NCBI GenBank assembly: GCA_944989445.1 | Contig: CALYLW010000130.1 | Location: 1,144,501 to 1,208,500, forward strand | Reading direction: 5' to 3' | Source of the DNA: Ampullaceana balthica | Lineage: Eukaryota; Mollusca; Gastropoda; Lymnaeidae | DNA: 64,000 nt | In this document: piece after piece, positions 22,770 to 34,892 of the stretch | Layout of the letters: each line of letters starts with the position of its first letter | Position numbering within the stretch: position 1 is the first letter of the stretch | The notes under the pieces: generated by a model | Told to the model about the DNA's origin: nothing | Databases searched by the model: none | Seen by the model: only the letters and a program-made list of their open reading frames with translations | Made by a program: the position numbers and the translations under genes

Positions 22770-24840
22770 ATGTATAGTTGTATTTCTTTCCATTAACATT
22801 TGCTGTGACCGTCTGGGACCAGGGGTGAGGAATTGACAGTTTCCGGGGTGTTGGGCAAGAGTGGTAGACAGATTAAACTGAGGGGTGTTGTGTTTGGTGT
22901 CATCACGATGGAGTGGGGTGTGAATATAACGGGAAGGGGCGGGAGTAGCGGGGCATGGGACGTCGGGGTGTCGGCTGAGAGGGTGCGGAAGTGGGGCGTG
23001 ACTTGAGAGGAGGGAAAGTGAAGCGATGAGAAGGGAGTGGGAAGGTAAATAGAAGGTTGTGTGTTTGAGTTTAAGGGGGGGGGGAATGGTAGGTAAGGAG
23101 TTTAGGAGATATGGTGTTGGGGAAGGTTTGAGAGGAAGTAATTTGAGGGGAAGTAAGTTGAGGGGAAGTAATTTGAGGGTGGGGGGAGTGGGTTGATCTT
23201 ACAGGTATCCCCACAGATAAAAGCCCACGCAGAAGGATGTCAGCGGTGTAGTCAGGGTCCTTGCCACCCCGGGTAGTCCTATCACCCACCTACTCACGAC
23301 GCCACCGTCTCCGCCAAGTGATCACTCCCAGTCGACACCGGACACCAGCCTGGACTTAGGCTGACCAGGTCAGGTTACGTCACGGAGGCCGGGTGTAAAC
23401 ATTGACCAAAGACACCGATGACCATTGACAGGGTGGGCAGTCGGGGCAACAGTAGACGGTCTCTTGGAACTATTGGAGGAAGACTAGACAATGAGATGGG
23501 GCACCGAATGAAAGGATGGTAGAGGTACGAGGTTAGGGGTAGAAATTGCGATGGAAGTTAAGGGATGGTAGTGATATTAAACTTACTGTGGTTAGCGGAA
23601 TAAGATTTACGGATGGTGGTAGGATAAGATTTATTTTACGGGATAGTATTAGAATAATATTTAGGATTACATTAAAATACGATTTACGGATGGTCTAGGG
23701 ATAATATTTACGGATGGTTGATGGTAGTAGGTTTAAGATTTATGGATGGTATTATGATAAAATTTACCGGTTGTACATGTATTATGATACGATTTAATTT
23801 ACGGATGGTAGTAGTAGTAGGATAAGATTTACGGATGGCAGTTTAGAATAAGATTAAATGATGGTAGTAGGATAAGATTTAAGAATGATAGTAGATTCTA
23901 CGATTAACGGATGGTAGTAAGATTACATTTACTGAAGGTTTATTGATTAAAAAATAAGGACGCAGAGTAAGAATGAATTTTCGCCTTGGTCACTTGACTG
24001 TAAAGAAGTTGAAAACAATTATTTTAAGTGAGGCTGACTGAATCGCCCAGTTATATTGGAAATCATAAAATCAATTCGAGGTACATTTAGATACAATAAA
24101 TAAAAAGGAAAATGGAGACACCAGATTGCTTTTTCGCAACAACAAAAATGTAGAGAACATTTTTTATTAAAAAAAATAAAGTAAGAAAAAATGAAGGGAT
24201 AACTTGAAAAACAACAACACGAACAGTGTACGAAAGAAAGAAAACGTTCCTATTACCAGACAGTCTGTTGAATTCAACTACCGCCTACTGCAGCAGACGG
24301 TATTGACTGGGAAACATCTGTTAATCTGTAATCTGTAAGAATACGGAGATACTGTCTAGCACTACGACTACTTTAACACTGGCAGACGACATACACATTT
24401 CCATGAACGTCATCAAGTCACGGCCTACTCATTACAACATGACGCCCCCACTTCGTTTGTTTTGTTTACGAACGAGAATAACGAACGTTGTAACTGTCAT
24501 GAAAATTTGACTCTTGTGTTTCCGCTTGATTGAATGTCATGCTCTTACGTCACACTTACGTCAATACCTATAATTAGAACACAATTCTCGCCGACCAAAA
24601 GGAAATTGAGTATTTATGAACCTGTTTGGTGCGAGAAATGAGAACATAAATATTCAGTGTGTAATATGTTCCTTCCAGTCATGAAATCCAGTTTCGGAAA
24701 TGTCTGCCAAATTAAAAAACCGAATGATTAGAATTTATTGAATTTTAGCACGTACATTGTTTACCAGGGAAGGTGAAAGAATCTTATGTGAAATTTTTAA
24801 CCGCTACACCAGACCAAGCAACAATTGAAACAAGGCCATA
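22770..24840. other. G-rich then AT-rich non-coding region with weak tandem repeats
   Basis: 22.8-23.5 kb is guanine-rich on the given strand. 23131-23178 holds three 15-bp units of GGGGAAGTAATTTGA. 23580-23940 holds a degenerate series around GGATAAGATTTACGGATGGT. 23.95-24.84 kb has no recognised feature. The 72-codon minus-strand frame at 23071-23289 is a by-product of the G-rich repeats. Confidence 0.6.
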
Positions 24841-24844
24841 CTTG

Positions 24845-25925
24845 AGCTGACCACAGAGTTGAGCTGACCACAGAGTTGAGCTGACCACAGAGTTGAGCTG
24901 ACCACAGACTTGAGCTGACCACAGAGTTGAGCTGACCACAGACTTGAGCTGACCACAGAGTTGAGCTGACCACAGAGTTGAGCTGACCACAGAGTTGAGC
25001 TGACCACAGACTTGAGCTGACCACAGAGTTGAGCTGACCACAGAGTTGAGCTGACCACAGAGTTGAGCTGACCACAGAGTTGAGCTGAACACAGACTTGA
25101 GCTGACCACAGAGTTGAGCTGACCACAGAGTTGAGCTGACCACAGAGTTGAGCTGACCACAGAGTTGAGCTGACCACAGACTTGAGCTGACCACAGAGTT
25201 GAGCTGACCACAGAGTTGAGCTGACCACAGAGATGAGCTGACCACAGAGTTGAGTTGACCGCTGACCACATAGTTGAGCTGACCACAGAGTTGAGCTGAC
25301 CACAAACTTGAGCTGACCACAGAGTTGAGCTGACCACAAAGTTGAGCTGACCACAGACTTGAGCTGACCACAGAGTTGAGCTGACCACAGACTTGAGCTG
25401 ACCACAGAGTTGAGATGACCACAGACTTGAGCTGACCACAGACTTGAGCTGACCACAGAGTTGAGCTGACCACAGAGATGAGCTGACCACAGAGTTGAGT
25501 TGACCGCTGACCACATAGTTGAGCTGACCACAGAGTTGAGCTGACCGCAAACTTGAGCTGACCACAGAGTTGAGCTGACCACAAAGTTGAGCTGACCACA
25601 GACTTGAGCTGACCACAGAGTTGAGCTGACCACAGACTTGAGCTGACCACAGAGTTGAGATGACCACAGACTTGAGCTGACCACAGAGTTGAGCTGACCA
25701 CAGACTTGAGCTGACCGCAGACTTGAGCTGACCACAGATTTGAGCTGACCGCAGAGTTGAGCTGACCACAGAGTTGAGCTGACCACAGACTTGAGCTGAT
25801 CGCAGACTTGAGCTGACCACAGACTTGAGCTGACCAAAGAGTAGAGCTGACCACAGAGTTGAGCTGACCACAGAGTAGAGCTGACCACAGACTTGAGCTG
25901 ACCACAGACTTGAGCTGACCAGACC
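24845..25925. repeat. Minisatellite, 17-bp units with 245-bp higher-order repeat
   Basis: About 63 copies of GAGCTGACCACAGAGTT, mixed with the variant CAGACTTGAGCTGACCA (one G-to-C change). A distinctive block with GAGATGAGCTGACC, then TTGAGTTGACCGCTGACCAC, occurs at 25231 and again at 25476. This reveals a superimposed period of 245 bp. Three long overlapping minus-strand frames (355-391 codons) are artefacts of a 17-bp unit lacking stops. Confidence 0.97.
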
Positions 25926-26208
25926 AGACCCCCAAAACGTTCCCAGAAACTGTCACGACTAAAGGATTTCATGACTCAAGAAGACACAGCACAGAACTAA
26001 AGACAGCTGTCTGGGGATTTAAGACAAATCCCTCGGCGGCTGCCGTTAGACACAATTGGCACGACTCGACTCAACGGGGATAGATTTCTGTCGGATAGAG
26101 AATGACTATATATGTGTAAATACTATTTTCTTATTCAAAGAATACCATAGATTCGTGGGATGATGAGTCTCATATATTCGCCAACAGTCTCGTGTCGTTG
26201 GAGTGTGA
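25926..26208. other. Unassigned stretch
   Basis: No supported feature between the satellite and the MITE that begins at 26217. Confidence 0.5.
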
Positions 26209-26216
26209 CTTGATAC

Positions 26217-26517
26217 TAGGGTTGTTAAACCGATTATCGGTTTCGAAAGCGATAATCGGTTTGAAAATTCCCAAACCGATAATCGAATTTAATTCGCCGG
26301 ATTTATAAAGTACAATCCTGCCGGAGACAAAGCCGGAGCCGGATTTGAAAAAATTTCCGGATTCCGGATTTGCCGGAGCTGGAGCCGAAATCCGGTACAC
26401 CCTTAATTACTATGAAGTCAGCGCTAAAACAATAATCGGTTTAAAATAGGATTTACATAACCGGTAATCGGTCCCCCCCACCTCCCACCCCTCAAGAAAA
26501 AGAAATTAACAACCCTA
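26217..26517. mobile_element. hAT-type MITE, TAGGGTTGTTA ends, 8-bp TSD
   Basis: A 301-bp element with perfect 11-bp terminal inverted repeats, TAGGGTTGTTA and TAACAACCCTA, and a perfect TSD CTTGATAC at 26209-26216 and 26518-26525. The interior contains several ACCGATTATCGGTTT-like palindromes and clustered CCGGA motifs, which could serve as subterminal transposase-binding repeats. Non-coding. Confidence 0.93.
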
Positions 26518-26525
26518 CTTGATAC

Positions 26526-27060
26526 ATGGGTAAGTTCTGACAGATGATGACAACACGCTTTAGAACTTGGGTTGAGCGATTGTTGATCTTAGCAAAGTAG
26601 CTGGCGAGTGGTGCGGGTGGAGTTGGGGGGGGGGCTAGTGGACAGGAATTGGTTTACCTTGTTAACAACTATAGGAATTTTAAACATTATAAGATGAACG
26701 TAGTTTTCCGATCATTATGAACTCTTTACAAAGGGGAAATAACTAAACTACTGAGTGTGAAATACAGCCATTGAAAATGTTGACGAATTCCCGTTTTTTG
26801 TTTATTGTACTGTAGGAGGATTTTATGGAGACGGTCCTGGTGACATAATTCTATCACTGTCACCATATTGCCTAATCATGTCACTGTCAACACATGGCAT
26901 AATTTTCTCACTGTCACCAGATGGCATAATTATAGCCCTCGCACTGTCACATGTAATTGTCGGAAGCCTCCTGCGTAATAATTATTATCAATCACCTTCT
27001 TTGTCAATGCCAATATTTTTATCTTTCACTCCCCTTGTCACTCTCATTATATAAAAGTGA
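26526..27060. other. Non-coding stretch with a weak 30-bp-scale repeat
   Basis: At 26835-26955 four diverged units around TCACTGTCACCANATGGCAT follow each other. The remainder has no recognisable structure. Confidence 0.5.
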
Positions 27061-27387
27061 TATAAAGTGGTACCTCGAGATACGAATGCTTCACGTTACG
27101 AAATTTCCAAGATACAAAAGGCCGCTCAAAAAAAATATTTTGTTCCATGAAAAAAAAATATCCAAGATAAAAAAAACACGCAGCTGACAACACTGGGCGA
27201 AGTAAGTGTTGATGTTGGTTGGAAGTGAGACCAAGACAATGAAAGTTTAAACAGAAAACTAGACGGAAAAAAGTGATTTTAAAAATTAATTGACAAAAAT
27301 TTTAAAATAATAAATTTACATAAGTTTAATTATGTATTATGTTACATATGTTTGGTGTACATTTGTAATAAATGTTTGTATTTAGCA

Positions 27388-29690
27388 CTAGCAGACCCGT
27401 CGTGCGTTGCAACGATCTCTTTAAAAATGAATAAATTGAAAGAAACCAAAGATTGGTATGTTTTAAAAGAATTATGCCATAAACCTTCGGGGAAGTGATA
27501 AAAAAAAGTCCAAGTTTAATAGCAAACTGTTACATAAATTAATAATTAAAAACTTACAAAAGGAAAAACGATATTAAGAGGCCCAGCCAAAAAATGAGTG
27601 ATAATTTAATTTTTTTATTGCCATTGTACTCAAGCTAAATTTCTCAATATCGTGTAAAATTGAATGGGGAATTAAATTGTTACCGTGCAGTAAAAATCAC
27701 ATTTGGGGCCCCCAGCTCCGAGGGAATGGAGATTAGGAGTTCAGTGCCCTATAGTAATATATTATAGCTATATACTGATATAAAAAACGAAATTTAGGGG
27801 CCCCTGGGCCCATTCGGTGAAAGATTTCAATTTAAAAAAATGATGTTCATTTTAATTCAGTTTCCTCATAGATATATTCCTTAAGATCGTGAAAAATTAA
27901 ATGGGGAAAACTATCTCAAACATATACGAAGAAAAGACATTTGGGGCCCCAGGCCCCGAAGGAATGGAAATTTGAATTTCTGTGCTTTATAGTATTTTAA
28001 TATCGGCTGCCAAGTTTTTGTATACAAATTTTGGTTAAGGTCCATTCATTTACTCGGTAGCTAACGCATAAACTTATTTTTATATACCTCATATAAGCAA
28101 AAAACTACATTATGGGCCCCAGGGCATAATTATCGCAAGAAATAAAGTGCGAAAGACTTTTTAATTTGAATAAATTTCAAAATACATACATTTATTTATA
28201 TGTCTCAATATTGAATGAACGATAAAATATTGAACATTTACTAAAAATGAAATTTTGGGCCCCCTGCCCCAAGGGAATGAAAATTAGGAGTTCAGTGCCC
28301 TATAGTAATAAAATATAAACCCTTAAGTTTTTATATATTAAGATGGGTCAAGATCCATTAATTTTCTCAGTATTTAACGCGAATACTAATTTTTATACAG
28401 CTAATATAAGGGAAAAAACGACATTTAGGGGCCCCTTTAGTGAAAGGTGTCAATTTCAAAAACCTGTTCATTTAATTCAGTTTCCTCATAGATATATTCC
28501 TCAAGATCGTGAAAAATTGAATGGGGAAAAATATCTTAAACATATACGAAGAAAAGACATTTGGGGCCCCCGGCACCGAATATATTGACATTAGAAGTTT
28601 ATAAACCTTAATTATGTCAATATGGGCTACTAAATTTTTGTATGCAAATTTTGGTTAAGATGCATTCATTTACTCAGTAGCTAACGCAAAAACTAATTTT
28701 TATAAAGCTCACATAAGCAAAAAACGACATTAAGGGCCCCAGTGCAAGATATAAAGTTCAAAATACCTGTTCATTTCAATCTGTATAATAATGGATACAT
28801 GTGTCATTAGTTGTCAATATTGTTAATAATTGAATGGTGAATAAAATCTTAAACGTTTAAGAAAAAGAATTTTTTGGGCCCCCAGCCCCGAAGGAATGAC
28901 TATTAGGAGTTCAGTTCCCTTTAGTGTTTTAATATTGGCTATCAAATTTTTAAATACAAAGTTTGGTTAAGATCCATCAATTTACACAGTAGCTAGCGCT
29001 GAAACTATATTTTATATAGCTCATATAAGCAAAAAATGACATTATGGGTCCCCGGCGCCCCATGAGTGATAAATTTAGAAAAAAAGTTGCCAGTCTCCAA
29101 AAGTTTCATGATGATCGGATGAATGGTTTAGTCAGCTATAAAGGACATGCACACAGACATACATTGATTTTTATATATATAGATTAACAAAAACGACATT
29201 AAGGGCCCCCGGGCCCAATCGGTGCAAAAGAATAACTTTAAAATACCTGTTCATTTCAATCTGGATCATGATAGATATATTAGTCCATGCTTTTCAAGAT
29301 CGTGTAAATCATAACGGGAATAAAGTATTTAACGCTTACAAAAAAAAAGGATTTTGGGCCCCCGGCCCCGAAGGAACGGACATTAGGAGTTCAATGCCAT
29401 ATGGTACTTTAATATAGGCTATCAAGTTGTTATGTACCAAGTTTGGTCAAGATCCATTCATTTTCCAAGCAGCTAAGCCTTAAACTAATTTTTATATAGC
29501 TCATATAAGAAAAAATTCTCATTATGGGCCCCCGGCGCCCCATGAGTGTTACATTTTGAAAAAAAATAGCCTATTTCCATCCCTGGAGCGTACTCAAAAG
29601 TCTCCAAAAGTTTCATGGCGATCGGATGAATGGTTTAGTCAGCTATAACAGACATGCATACATACATACTTTGATTTTTATATATATAGA
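27388..29690 (-). mobile_element. Non-autonomous Helitron with internal tandem modules
   Basis: Read on the minus strand it begins TCTATATATATAAAAATCAA and ends GGGTCTGCTAG. It lies exactly between an A (27387 on the plus strand) and a T (29691). These TC start, CTAG end and A/T target features define Helitrons. The interior is a tandem series of about 310-bp modules, each containing a GGGCCCC motif (for example near 27940, 28250, 28560, 28875 and 29350) alternating with a second GGGCCCC-bearing half-module. A second internal 5'-like terminus lies near 29167-29184. No Rep/helicase coding is present. Confidence 0.75.
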
Positions 29691-29916
29691 TTAAGTCATG
29701 TAAAGCTTGTACATAACATATTATTTTCATAAAGTTATGTGTTTCGTACGTGGTGCCGTCATGTTTTTTGCCATCCTTTCTCCTCCCATACTACTTCGCC
29801 GACACTTCGCCACACCGCCTCACTCAAAAGATAAGGGCCAACATTTTTGTACATATTATTTTACATTGATTTTTTTCTTTATTTATTTGTTTTATCATCA
29901 TTTATTATATTTATAA

Positions 29917-30343
29917 CTAGGTTGTGTTGCGGCGCCGTGGCGCCTGCGGCACCCACTTTTTTTAAGGCGCCAACGGCGCCCACCTTTTAGAAAAGCCCAA
30001 CTAACTTGTCCTTGTATGATAAATACGTAATATTCCTGAAATGTACACAAAGTAATTATATACTATTATTTCACAGTGCTAATCACCACACGATTTCTTA
30101 AACTAATTTTAGAAAGCAGCGCACCAAATTACTGCACCAAAAAATAACTTTTTGAGTCAGTCAGCACTGTGTACAACACAAATGCTGACGTCAAAGGTCC
30201 GTGCATTGTTTGGTTAATGTTAATCTGGAAACCAAAATGATTATGATTTTTAAGTCTTTATTTCCAATTCTTTTTAAACAGAGTGATGTCCCTTAGCGTT
30301 AGGCCACAGTCATACATAATTGAGGGTAAATATATATATATGA
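29917..30343 (-). mobile_element. Non-autonomous Helitron, CAACACAACCTAG family
   Basis: The minus strand starts TCATATATATATATTTACCC and ends in GC-palindromic sequence (GGCGCC...GGCGCC) then CAACACAACCTAG. It is flanked by A (29916) and T (30344). At 427 bp it is the inverted single-copy relative of the concatemer at 34893-37221. The GGCGCC palindrome just before CTAG is the expected 3' hairpin. Confidence 0.8.
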
Positions 30344-30549
30344 TGTGTACTTTTAAGGATTGAAGAATCCTTAAATCCTTTTTTTTCCCCCTTGGTTTTC
30401 CATGGTAGTATTATTAGTATTATTTCTGTGTGGTTTGGAAAGGATTTGCATTTTACATGTAAAACTTCCCTTGACAGACAAAACATTCAGGATACGAAGG
30501 CAACCAATGAACAGATTACTTTCTTTTCTCGAGGTACCACTGTATGCTC

Positions 30550-31065
30550 CATAAGCTTCCCTCCTTCATCCATTCTATAATTAATTCCCTCCTTCAACTC
30601 CCTACCCCCCCCCTTTTTATTTTCCCTTTCTTCTCCCTGAAATCAGATCTTGAAAGACTATCTTTATGAATTTACATTTCCAGAATAAACTTTTAAACAA
30701 ACTTCACCCAATTAATGTACCCCCTCCCCCACCCCCGCAGATCAAAGGCGGCGACAGCAGCTGGTTCTAACAATGACGTAATGTGCTAATATCAGGGTGG
30801 ACGTATGTGCAAACAGTTGACGTATCGATCATCAGGTGAATATTTGATCCGTGGAGTCTGCAGTCAACAGCCGGTGTTGTAATGAACTTTCGGGCTACCC
30901 CCACCAGGGCTTGGTGTATTTTGGGAAAGCGATGAGTTAGCCATGCGCATCGTAGCGTAGTCAGCAGTTAGCGTGTCGGGGTGGGGGGGGCAGGTTAGTG
31001 GGTTACACCATGATTGGTTAGCGCTGATGACAGTGTGAAACATCCCCCTCAGACACACATAGGTA
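30550..31065. other. Unassigned stretch with C-rich tracts
   Basis: C-runs near 30606 and 30720-30740. A segment near 30950-30980 vaguely resembles a tRNA D arm but gives no cloverleaf. Nothing further is supported. Confidence 0.45.
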
Positions 31066-31070
31066 TGGTA

Positions 31071-31330
31071 TTAAAACCCTTTTCTTATTCCGTATACAAG
31101 AACAAATACAAATTCTCGCTCTTCCCGTCCAGAATTCGGGCGTTGAATGGGTTGCCTGAGGAAACCAGGAAAATCAACACTCTATCAACATTTAAAACTC
31201 GATTAAAAATGCAAGACTCGACATAAGCTACGGATAAGCGAGGGACGCAATAGTTTTCTATAAAGAAATAGGTAACATCAATGACGATTCGGAACTCAAA
31301 TAACATCAAAAATATAGTGTGCGTGTGTAT
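31071..31330 (+). mobile_element. LINE 3' end with RT C-terminal tail
   Basis: The open frame here ends LFPSRIRALNGLPEETRKI then STFKTRL and a stop at 31226. This is the C-terminal tail characteristic of non-LTR retrotransposon ORF2 proteins (CR1/Jockey-like). The 3' UTR keeps the GGATAAGCGAGGGACGC segment. The protein upstream of residue 20 of this frame is unrelated or lost. It is the best-preserved of six copies in the window. Confidence 0.8.
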
Positions 31331-31334
31331 ACAT

Positions 31335-32890
31335 TTTAATGTTTTCCAAATAAAGCTCAGACCACACCTTTACTGGGTTCACAAAACAGTTGTCATGAAA
31401 GGCCTGTGACTAATAGCATTATTGATTATGATAATCGTTTGATGTGAGGCCTAGACGGCACAACATAAAATCCCTGGATTATCAAACACCATTACCGGAA
31501 ATAATGGGGAAAATGTGAGGGAAAAGACTGCAAACTTTTAGGGGAAAAAAAACACAATTTGGAACAATTAATTTTTTTTATAATTTACTAACCTCCCCCC
31601 TCCCCATACACACCCACCAACAAACGAAACACAATGAATTCACTGAGGCGTGTAACTGATGTAGTGTGTAGTACCAGGCTCTCGACATCAGATAATGATG
31701 GGATAAAATACCTGGCACCACGCTGCCAGCCGGAGCCTTGTGGGTAAAAGGGTCGGCAATATTTCCCCGCGCCAAAATGGTACGAGAGTAATAACCCACT
31801 ACCACAAATTGTGTAGTCAATTTGACGTCATCTAATTGTGTTGCAGTGCAAATGTCAGGCGGTCTTAGATATGATTCGCAATCTGTGTAATGAGATTGTC
31901 ACGTGCTATTACACATATAGCTGCGTTAGAGATTTTTAGTGTAACTTTAAAAAAACAATATATGTAGTAAAAGTAAGCACGTTACTGCGAGCAGGGGCGT
32001 CCCTAAGGGGGTGAACCCCCCACCCATCCACTGAGATGATGAGAAACCCACGAATCTGTAAATTTAAGCGCCATTTTTTAAATATGGTATCAAGGTTATA
32101 TAAAGGATGCCCCCCCCTCCCCAATCATTCTGATCACCTACCCCACCCCCGGTTTAATTTTACGTTGGAAAAATTGAAATTTTGCGGACAGGAACGAAAG
32201 AGCAACTTAATAAAAACGTGGTAAAAAATTGGAGGAAAATATGGAAATACCTATATATACTAATAGCTAGTTATAAAATGTAGAAAACATAGCCGAAAAT
32301 CAAGAAAACAGGATTAAATAGAGCTGGTTAAAATATGAAAAAACAATCCATGACCTGGTTGGACTTAATGATATCCCTATCACAACTTCACCACACGTGG
32401 CAAGAACTGACCACACCAAAGGTCACTAAAGCCCAAATCACCGACAGGTCTCAACAGAAAACTCAAAAGTCCAAGTAATCTTTTAAGAGTAGACAACTTG
32501 ACATTTTTACCAAAACAATACCCCACTTCCCGGGTGTTTACAAAACTTGACAAAGTCTTCATCAAACTTTGACCAGAGGCGGCGCTGAATGTGGGGAAAT
32601 CGATGCAAGACTTCATTAAGTAAGTAATGTCATTTTGAGAGCAGGGCTGCTAGAAATTGGTTACCATGGTAATTAAATAATATTAGAAATAATTGCTGAG
32701 AAGGAAAACAACGTGGAAAAAGAGTATACAAGTTTAAGTCACTTCATCTTGTCACATGTCACTTGCCACTGATATCATGTATATGTGTCACATAATACAA
32801 GATGCACAGACGAAATGTGTAATCAAAACAAAACATTAAAGTTCATGAAGTGACTGATACAAAAAATGCTTTTAATACTTGTGTAAGTTA
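31335..32890. other. Unassigned non-coding region
   Basis: Contains a CAGGGGCGTCCCTAAGGG segment at 31993 that resembles a hAT left end, but no matching right end or TSD was found. The short dispersed repeat near 32260-32295 is shared with 20960. No gene is supported. Confidence 0.45.
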
Positions 32891-32896
32891 GTTGGA

Positions 32897-33005
32897 CTGA
32901 TGAAGGCATTGGCGGATACGTCTACTTTGGTATAAGTCAATTAATAAATATTTCATTTATTGTTTAGATCACGCTATTCTTTTGTGTATCCTGTGTTTTA
33001 ATTTA
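32897..33005 (+). repeat. Dispersed repeat 3' end with hammerhead-like core
   Basis: Starts with CTGATGAAGGCATTGGCGGA and continues into an AT-rich tail. It aligns with 42766-42870, both ending near TTTGTGTAT. The GAAA box of a hammerhead ribozyme is changed to GATA here, so this copy should be inactive. Element type uncertain; a Penelope-like or LINE terminal repeat is possible. Confidence 0.45.
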
Positions 33006-33147
33006 AGGTTTTATTGCAGCTTCATATGTATCACACACACATTATAGAAGATTTTCGGTACAGTTGGCTGAATAAATGTTTACAAAATTACCCCTAGTTA
33101 AGTCGAATTTAAGAATTTATAGGCATGCATTGAACCCGTTTAAATGC

Positions 33148-33545
33148 AAGTATACACTTGCCTTGTAACGGATTGGGGTATACACTGGCCTTGTAACGGA
33201 TTGGGGTATACACTGGCCTTGTAACGGATTGGGGTATACACTGGTCTTGTAATGGATTGGGGTATACACTGGTCTTGTAATGGATTGGGGTATACACTGG
33301 TCTTGTAATGGATTGGGGTATACACTGGCCTTGTAATGGATTGGGGTATACACTGGTCTTGTAATGGATTGGGGTATACACTGGCCTTGTAATGGATTGG
33401 GGTATACACTGGTCTTGTAATGGATTGGGGTATACACTGGTCTTGTAATGGATTTGGGGTATACACTGGTCTTGTAATGGATTGGAGTATACACTGGTTT
33501 TGTAATGGATTGGGGTATACACTGGTCTTGTAATGGATTGGGTAT
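33148..33545. repeat. Minisatellite, 28-bp units
   Basis: About 14 copies of TTGGGGTATACACTGGTCTT plus GTAATGGA. Left units carry GCC and AAC variants (GGCCTTGTAACGGA) while right units carry GTCTTGTAATGGA. The change of variant along the array shows local homogenisation. Minus-strand frames of up to 152 codons are periodicity artefacts. Confidence 0.97.
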
Positions 33546-33549
33546 TTAC

Positions 33550-34200
33550 GGCTGAGTTTAAGGTCATAATTGATTATCCACATGTTTTAATTAATTCCTA
33601 CAGGTAAATTTAGAGATGAGTATTGATAAATCCACAGGGATGGAATGAATCAATAAACCCACCAAGGAACCATCCAATATTTAGTTTTAATCCATAAATG
33701 AAATATACCTTATACACCACGCAGCATATCCACAAGTGAATTAATACTACATCCCCATATGCTGGGAAAAGAAACACACACACTGTAATTGAATCCACAA
33801 ATCCAGTAAAACAACACGCTATAATATATCAAAGAGTCTAATCTGGTTATATCCACAAGACCACGTGAGAGCGTATCCACAAGTCTAGTAAAATAACACG
33901 CTAGTACAGATCCACGAGTCTAATTCAGAGGATATCCACAAGACCACGCTTAAGTGTATTTACAAGTGTATGCCTCCAATATCGGCAATATTATATCCAC
34001 AGTCTATCCACAGGAGTCACGCCAATAGCTGTGAGTGCATTAAGATCAGCTCTCTCAATGCTCAGTCAGCGCGCAGGTTGGCCCTCTACCACTGGAGTCT
34101 GGTAAGGGAAAGGCAGAGGGGGGCGGGGATAATAAACCATGGATAACTTATGAAGACGCCGTGGTGGGGGGCGGGGGGTGGGCGGGTCGGCCCAGGGTCC
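33550..34200. other. Non-coding stretch with an 82-bp duplication
   Basis: Two diverged copies, from about 33793 and 33875, share ATCCACAANTCNAGTAAAA, AACACGCTA and ATATCCACAAGACCACG. The rest is unassigned, with a G-rich tract at 34120-34185. Confidence 0.55.
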
Positions 34201-34201
34201 T

Positions 34202-34384
34202 GATCAATGTTCCCTTTAAGCTGCGAAGTCGCGCAGCTATCTGACCGACACCTTGCAGCAGTTTAGAAATACCCCGCAGCAAATTTTGTAAAATATTGCA
34301 CAAAATAGAAGCTGTGCAAATCTGCAAACGTGTTTTTTTTTAACCTTGTACACGGCCTAACGAACCTTAGAGGTAACATTGATC
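34202..34384. mobile_element. Small TIR element with TGCGCAGC core
   Basis: Ends GATCAATGTTCCCTTTAAG and CTTAGAGGTAACATTGATC form an inverted repeat of about 19 bp with two or three mismatches. Interior CTGCGAAGTCGCGCAGC is itself near-palindromic. It is the 183-bp form of the family at 15312, 13835 and 39906. Confidence 0.8.
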
Positions 34385-34566
34385 CTAACCTTAAGAAGCA
34401 TTAGAATATACATATATACACAGACACTAAACACCATAAACACACTTACAGTCGTAGGTCATTATGTTGAGTTTCATTCTGACACAACAGCAAGAACAGA
34501 TCATTAACTATTAACACGCATGAACTTTAGTCGAAATCAATCAAATGGAATCTATATTCAATGATA

Positions 34567-34775
34567 AGAACAAACACATACAAATTCTCGCTTTTTTCAA
34601 CTGGAATTCGGGCGTGGAATGGGATGCCCGAGGAAACCAGGAAAACCAACACTCTATACACATTTTAAACTCAAATAAAAGTGCAAGACTAGACAAAAAC
34701 CACGGATAAGCGTAGGACGCTATAATCTTCTGTATAGAAGAAGCGTCTGTAATAGATAAGATAAGATAAGATATA
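34567..34775 (+). mobile_element. LINE 3' end with (GATAA)n tail
   Basis: A frame-broken copy of the ORF2 C-terminal tail precedes the conserved 3' UTR (CTTCTGTATAGAAGAAGCGT) and the tail AGATAAGATAAGATAAGATA. This copy shows the full simple-repeat tail that defines the 3' terminus of the family. Confidence 0.85.
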
Positions 34776-34892
34776 GAGTGAATTAAATTTGGTATGTAAC
34801 TACAATCTAATTGTTCCGTTAATTAAACAACCAATCAAGCACATTCTTACATTCTCTTTTTTTTTACTATGAAAAATTTAATTAAAGCATAA

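Larger units (their letters stand above)
27065..30542. mobile_element. Possible TIR element ends enclosing two Helitrons
   Basis: The left flank at 27065-27082 reads AGTGGTACCTCGAGATACGA and the right flank at 30528-30542 reads CTCGAGGTACCACTG. This is a 15-16-bp inverted pair. The intervening sequence is mostly Helitron insertions (27388-29690, 29917-30343), which would leave a non-autonomous element of about 750 bp. No TSD is seen, so the two ends could belong to separate copies. Confidence 0.35.

Noticed and set aside
23071..23289. Minus-strand frame with SPQLTSPQITS repeats
   Set aside because: Produced by the 15-bp G-rich tandem repeat; no independent support.
24784..25972. Three overlapping minus-strand frames of 355-391 codons (QLNSVVSS-like repeats)
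   Set aside because: A 17-bp unit lacking stops yields long frames in all three phases; this is satellite DNA, not a repeat protein.
30940..31050. tRNA-like segment near a TAGCGTAGTCAG motif
   Set aside because: No acceptor or T-arm pairing and no B box at the right distance.
31993..32020. hAT-like left end CAGGGGCGTCCCTAAGGG
   Set aside because: No matching right end or 8-bp duplication was found downstream, so no element can be bounded.
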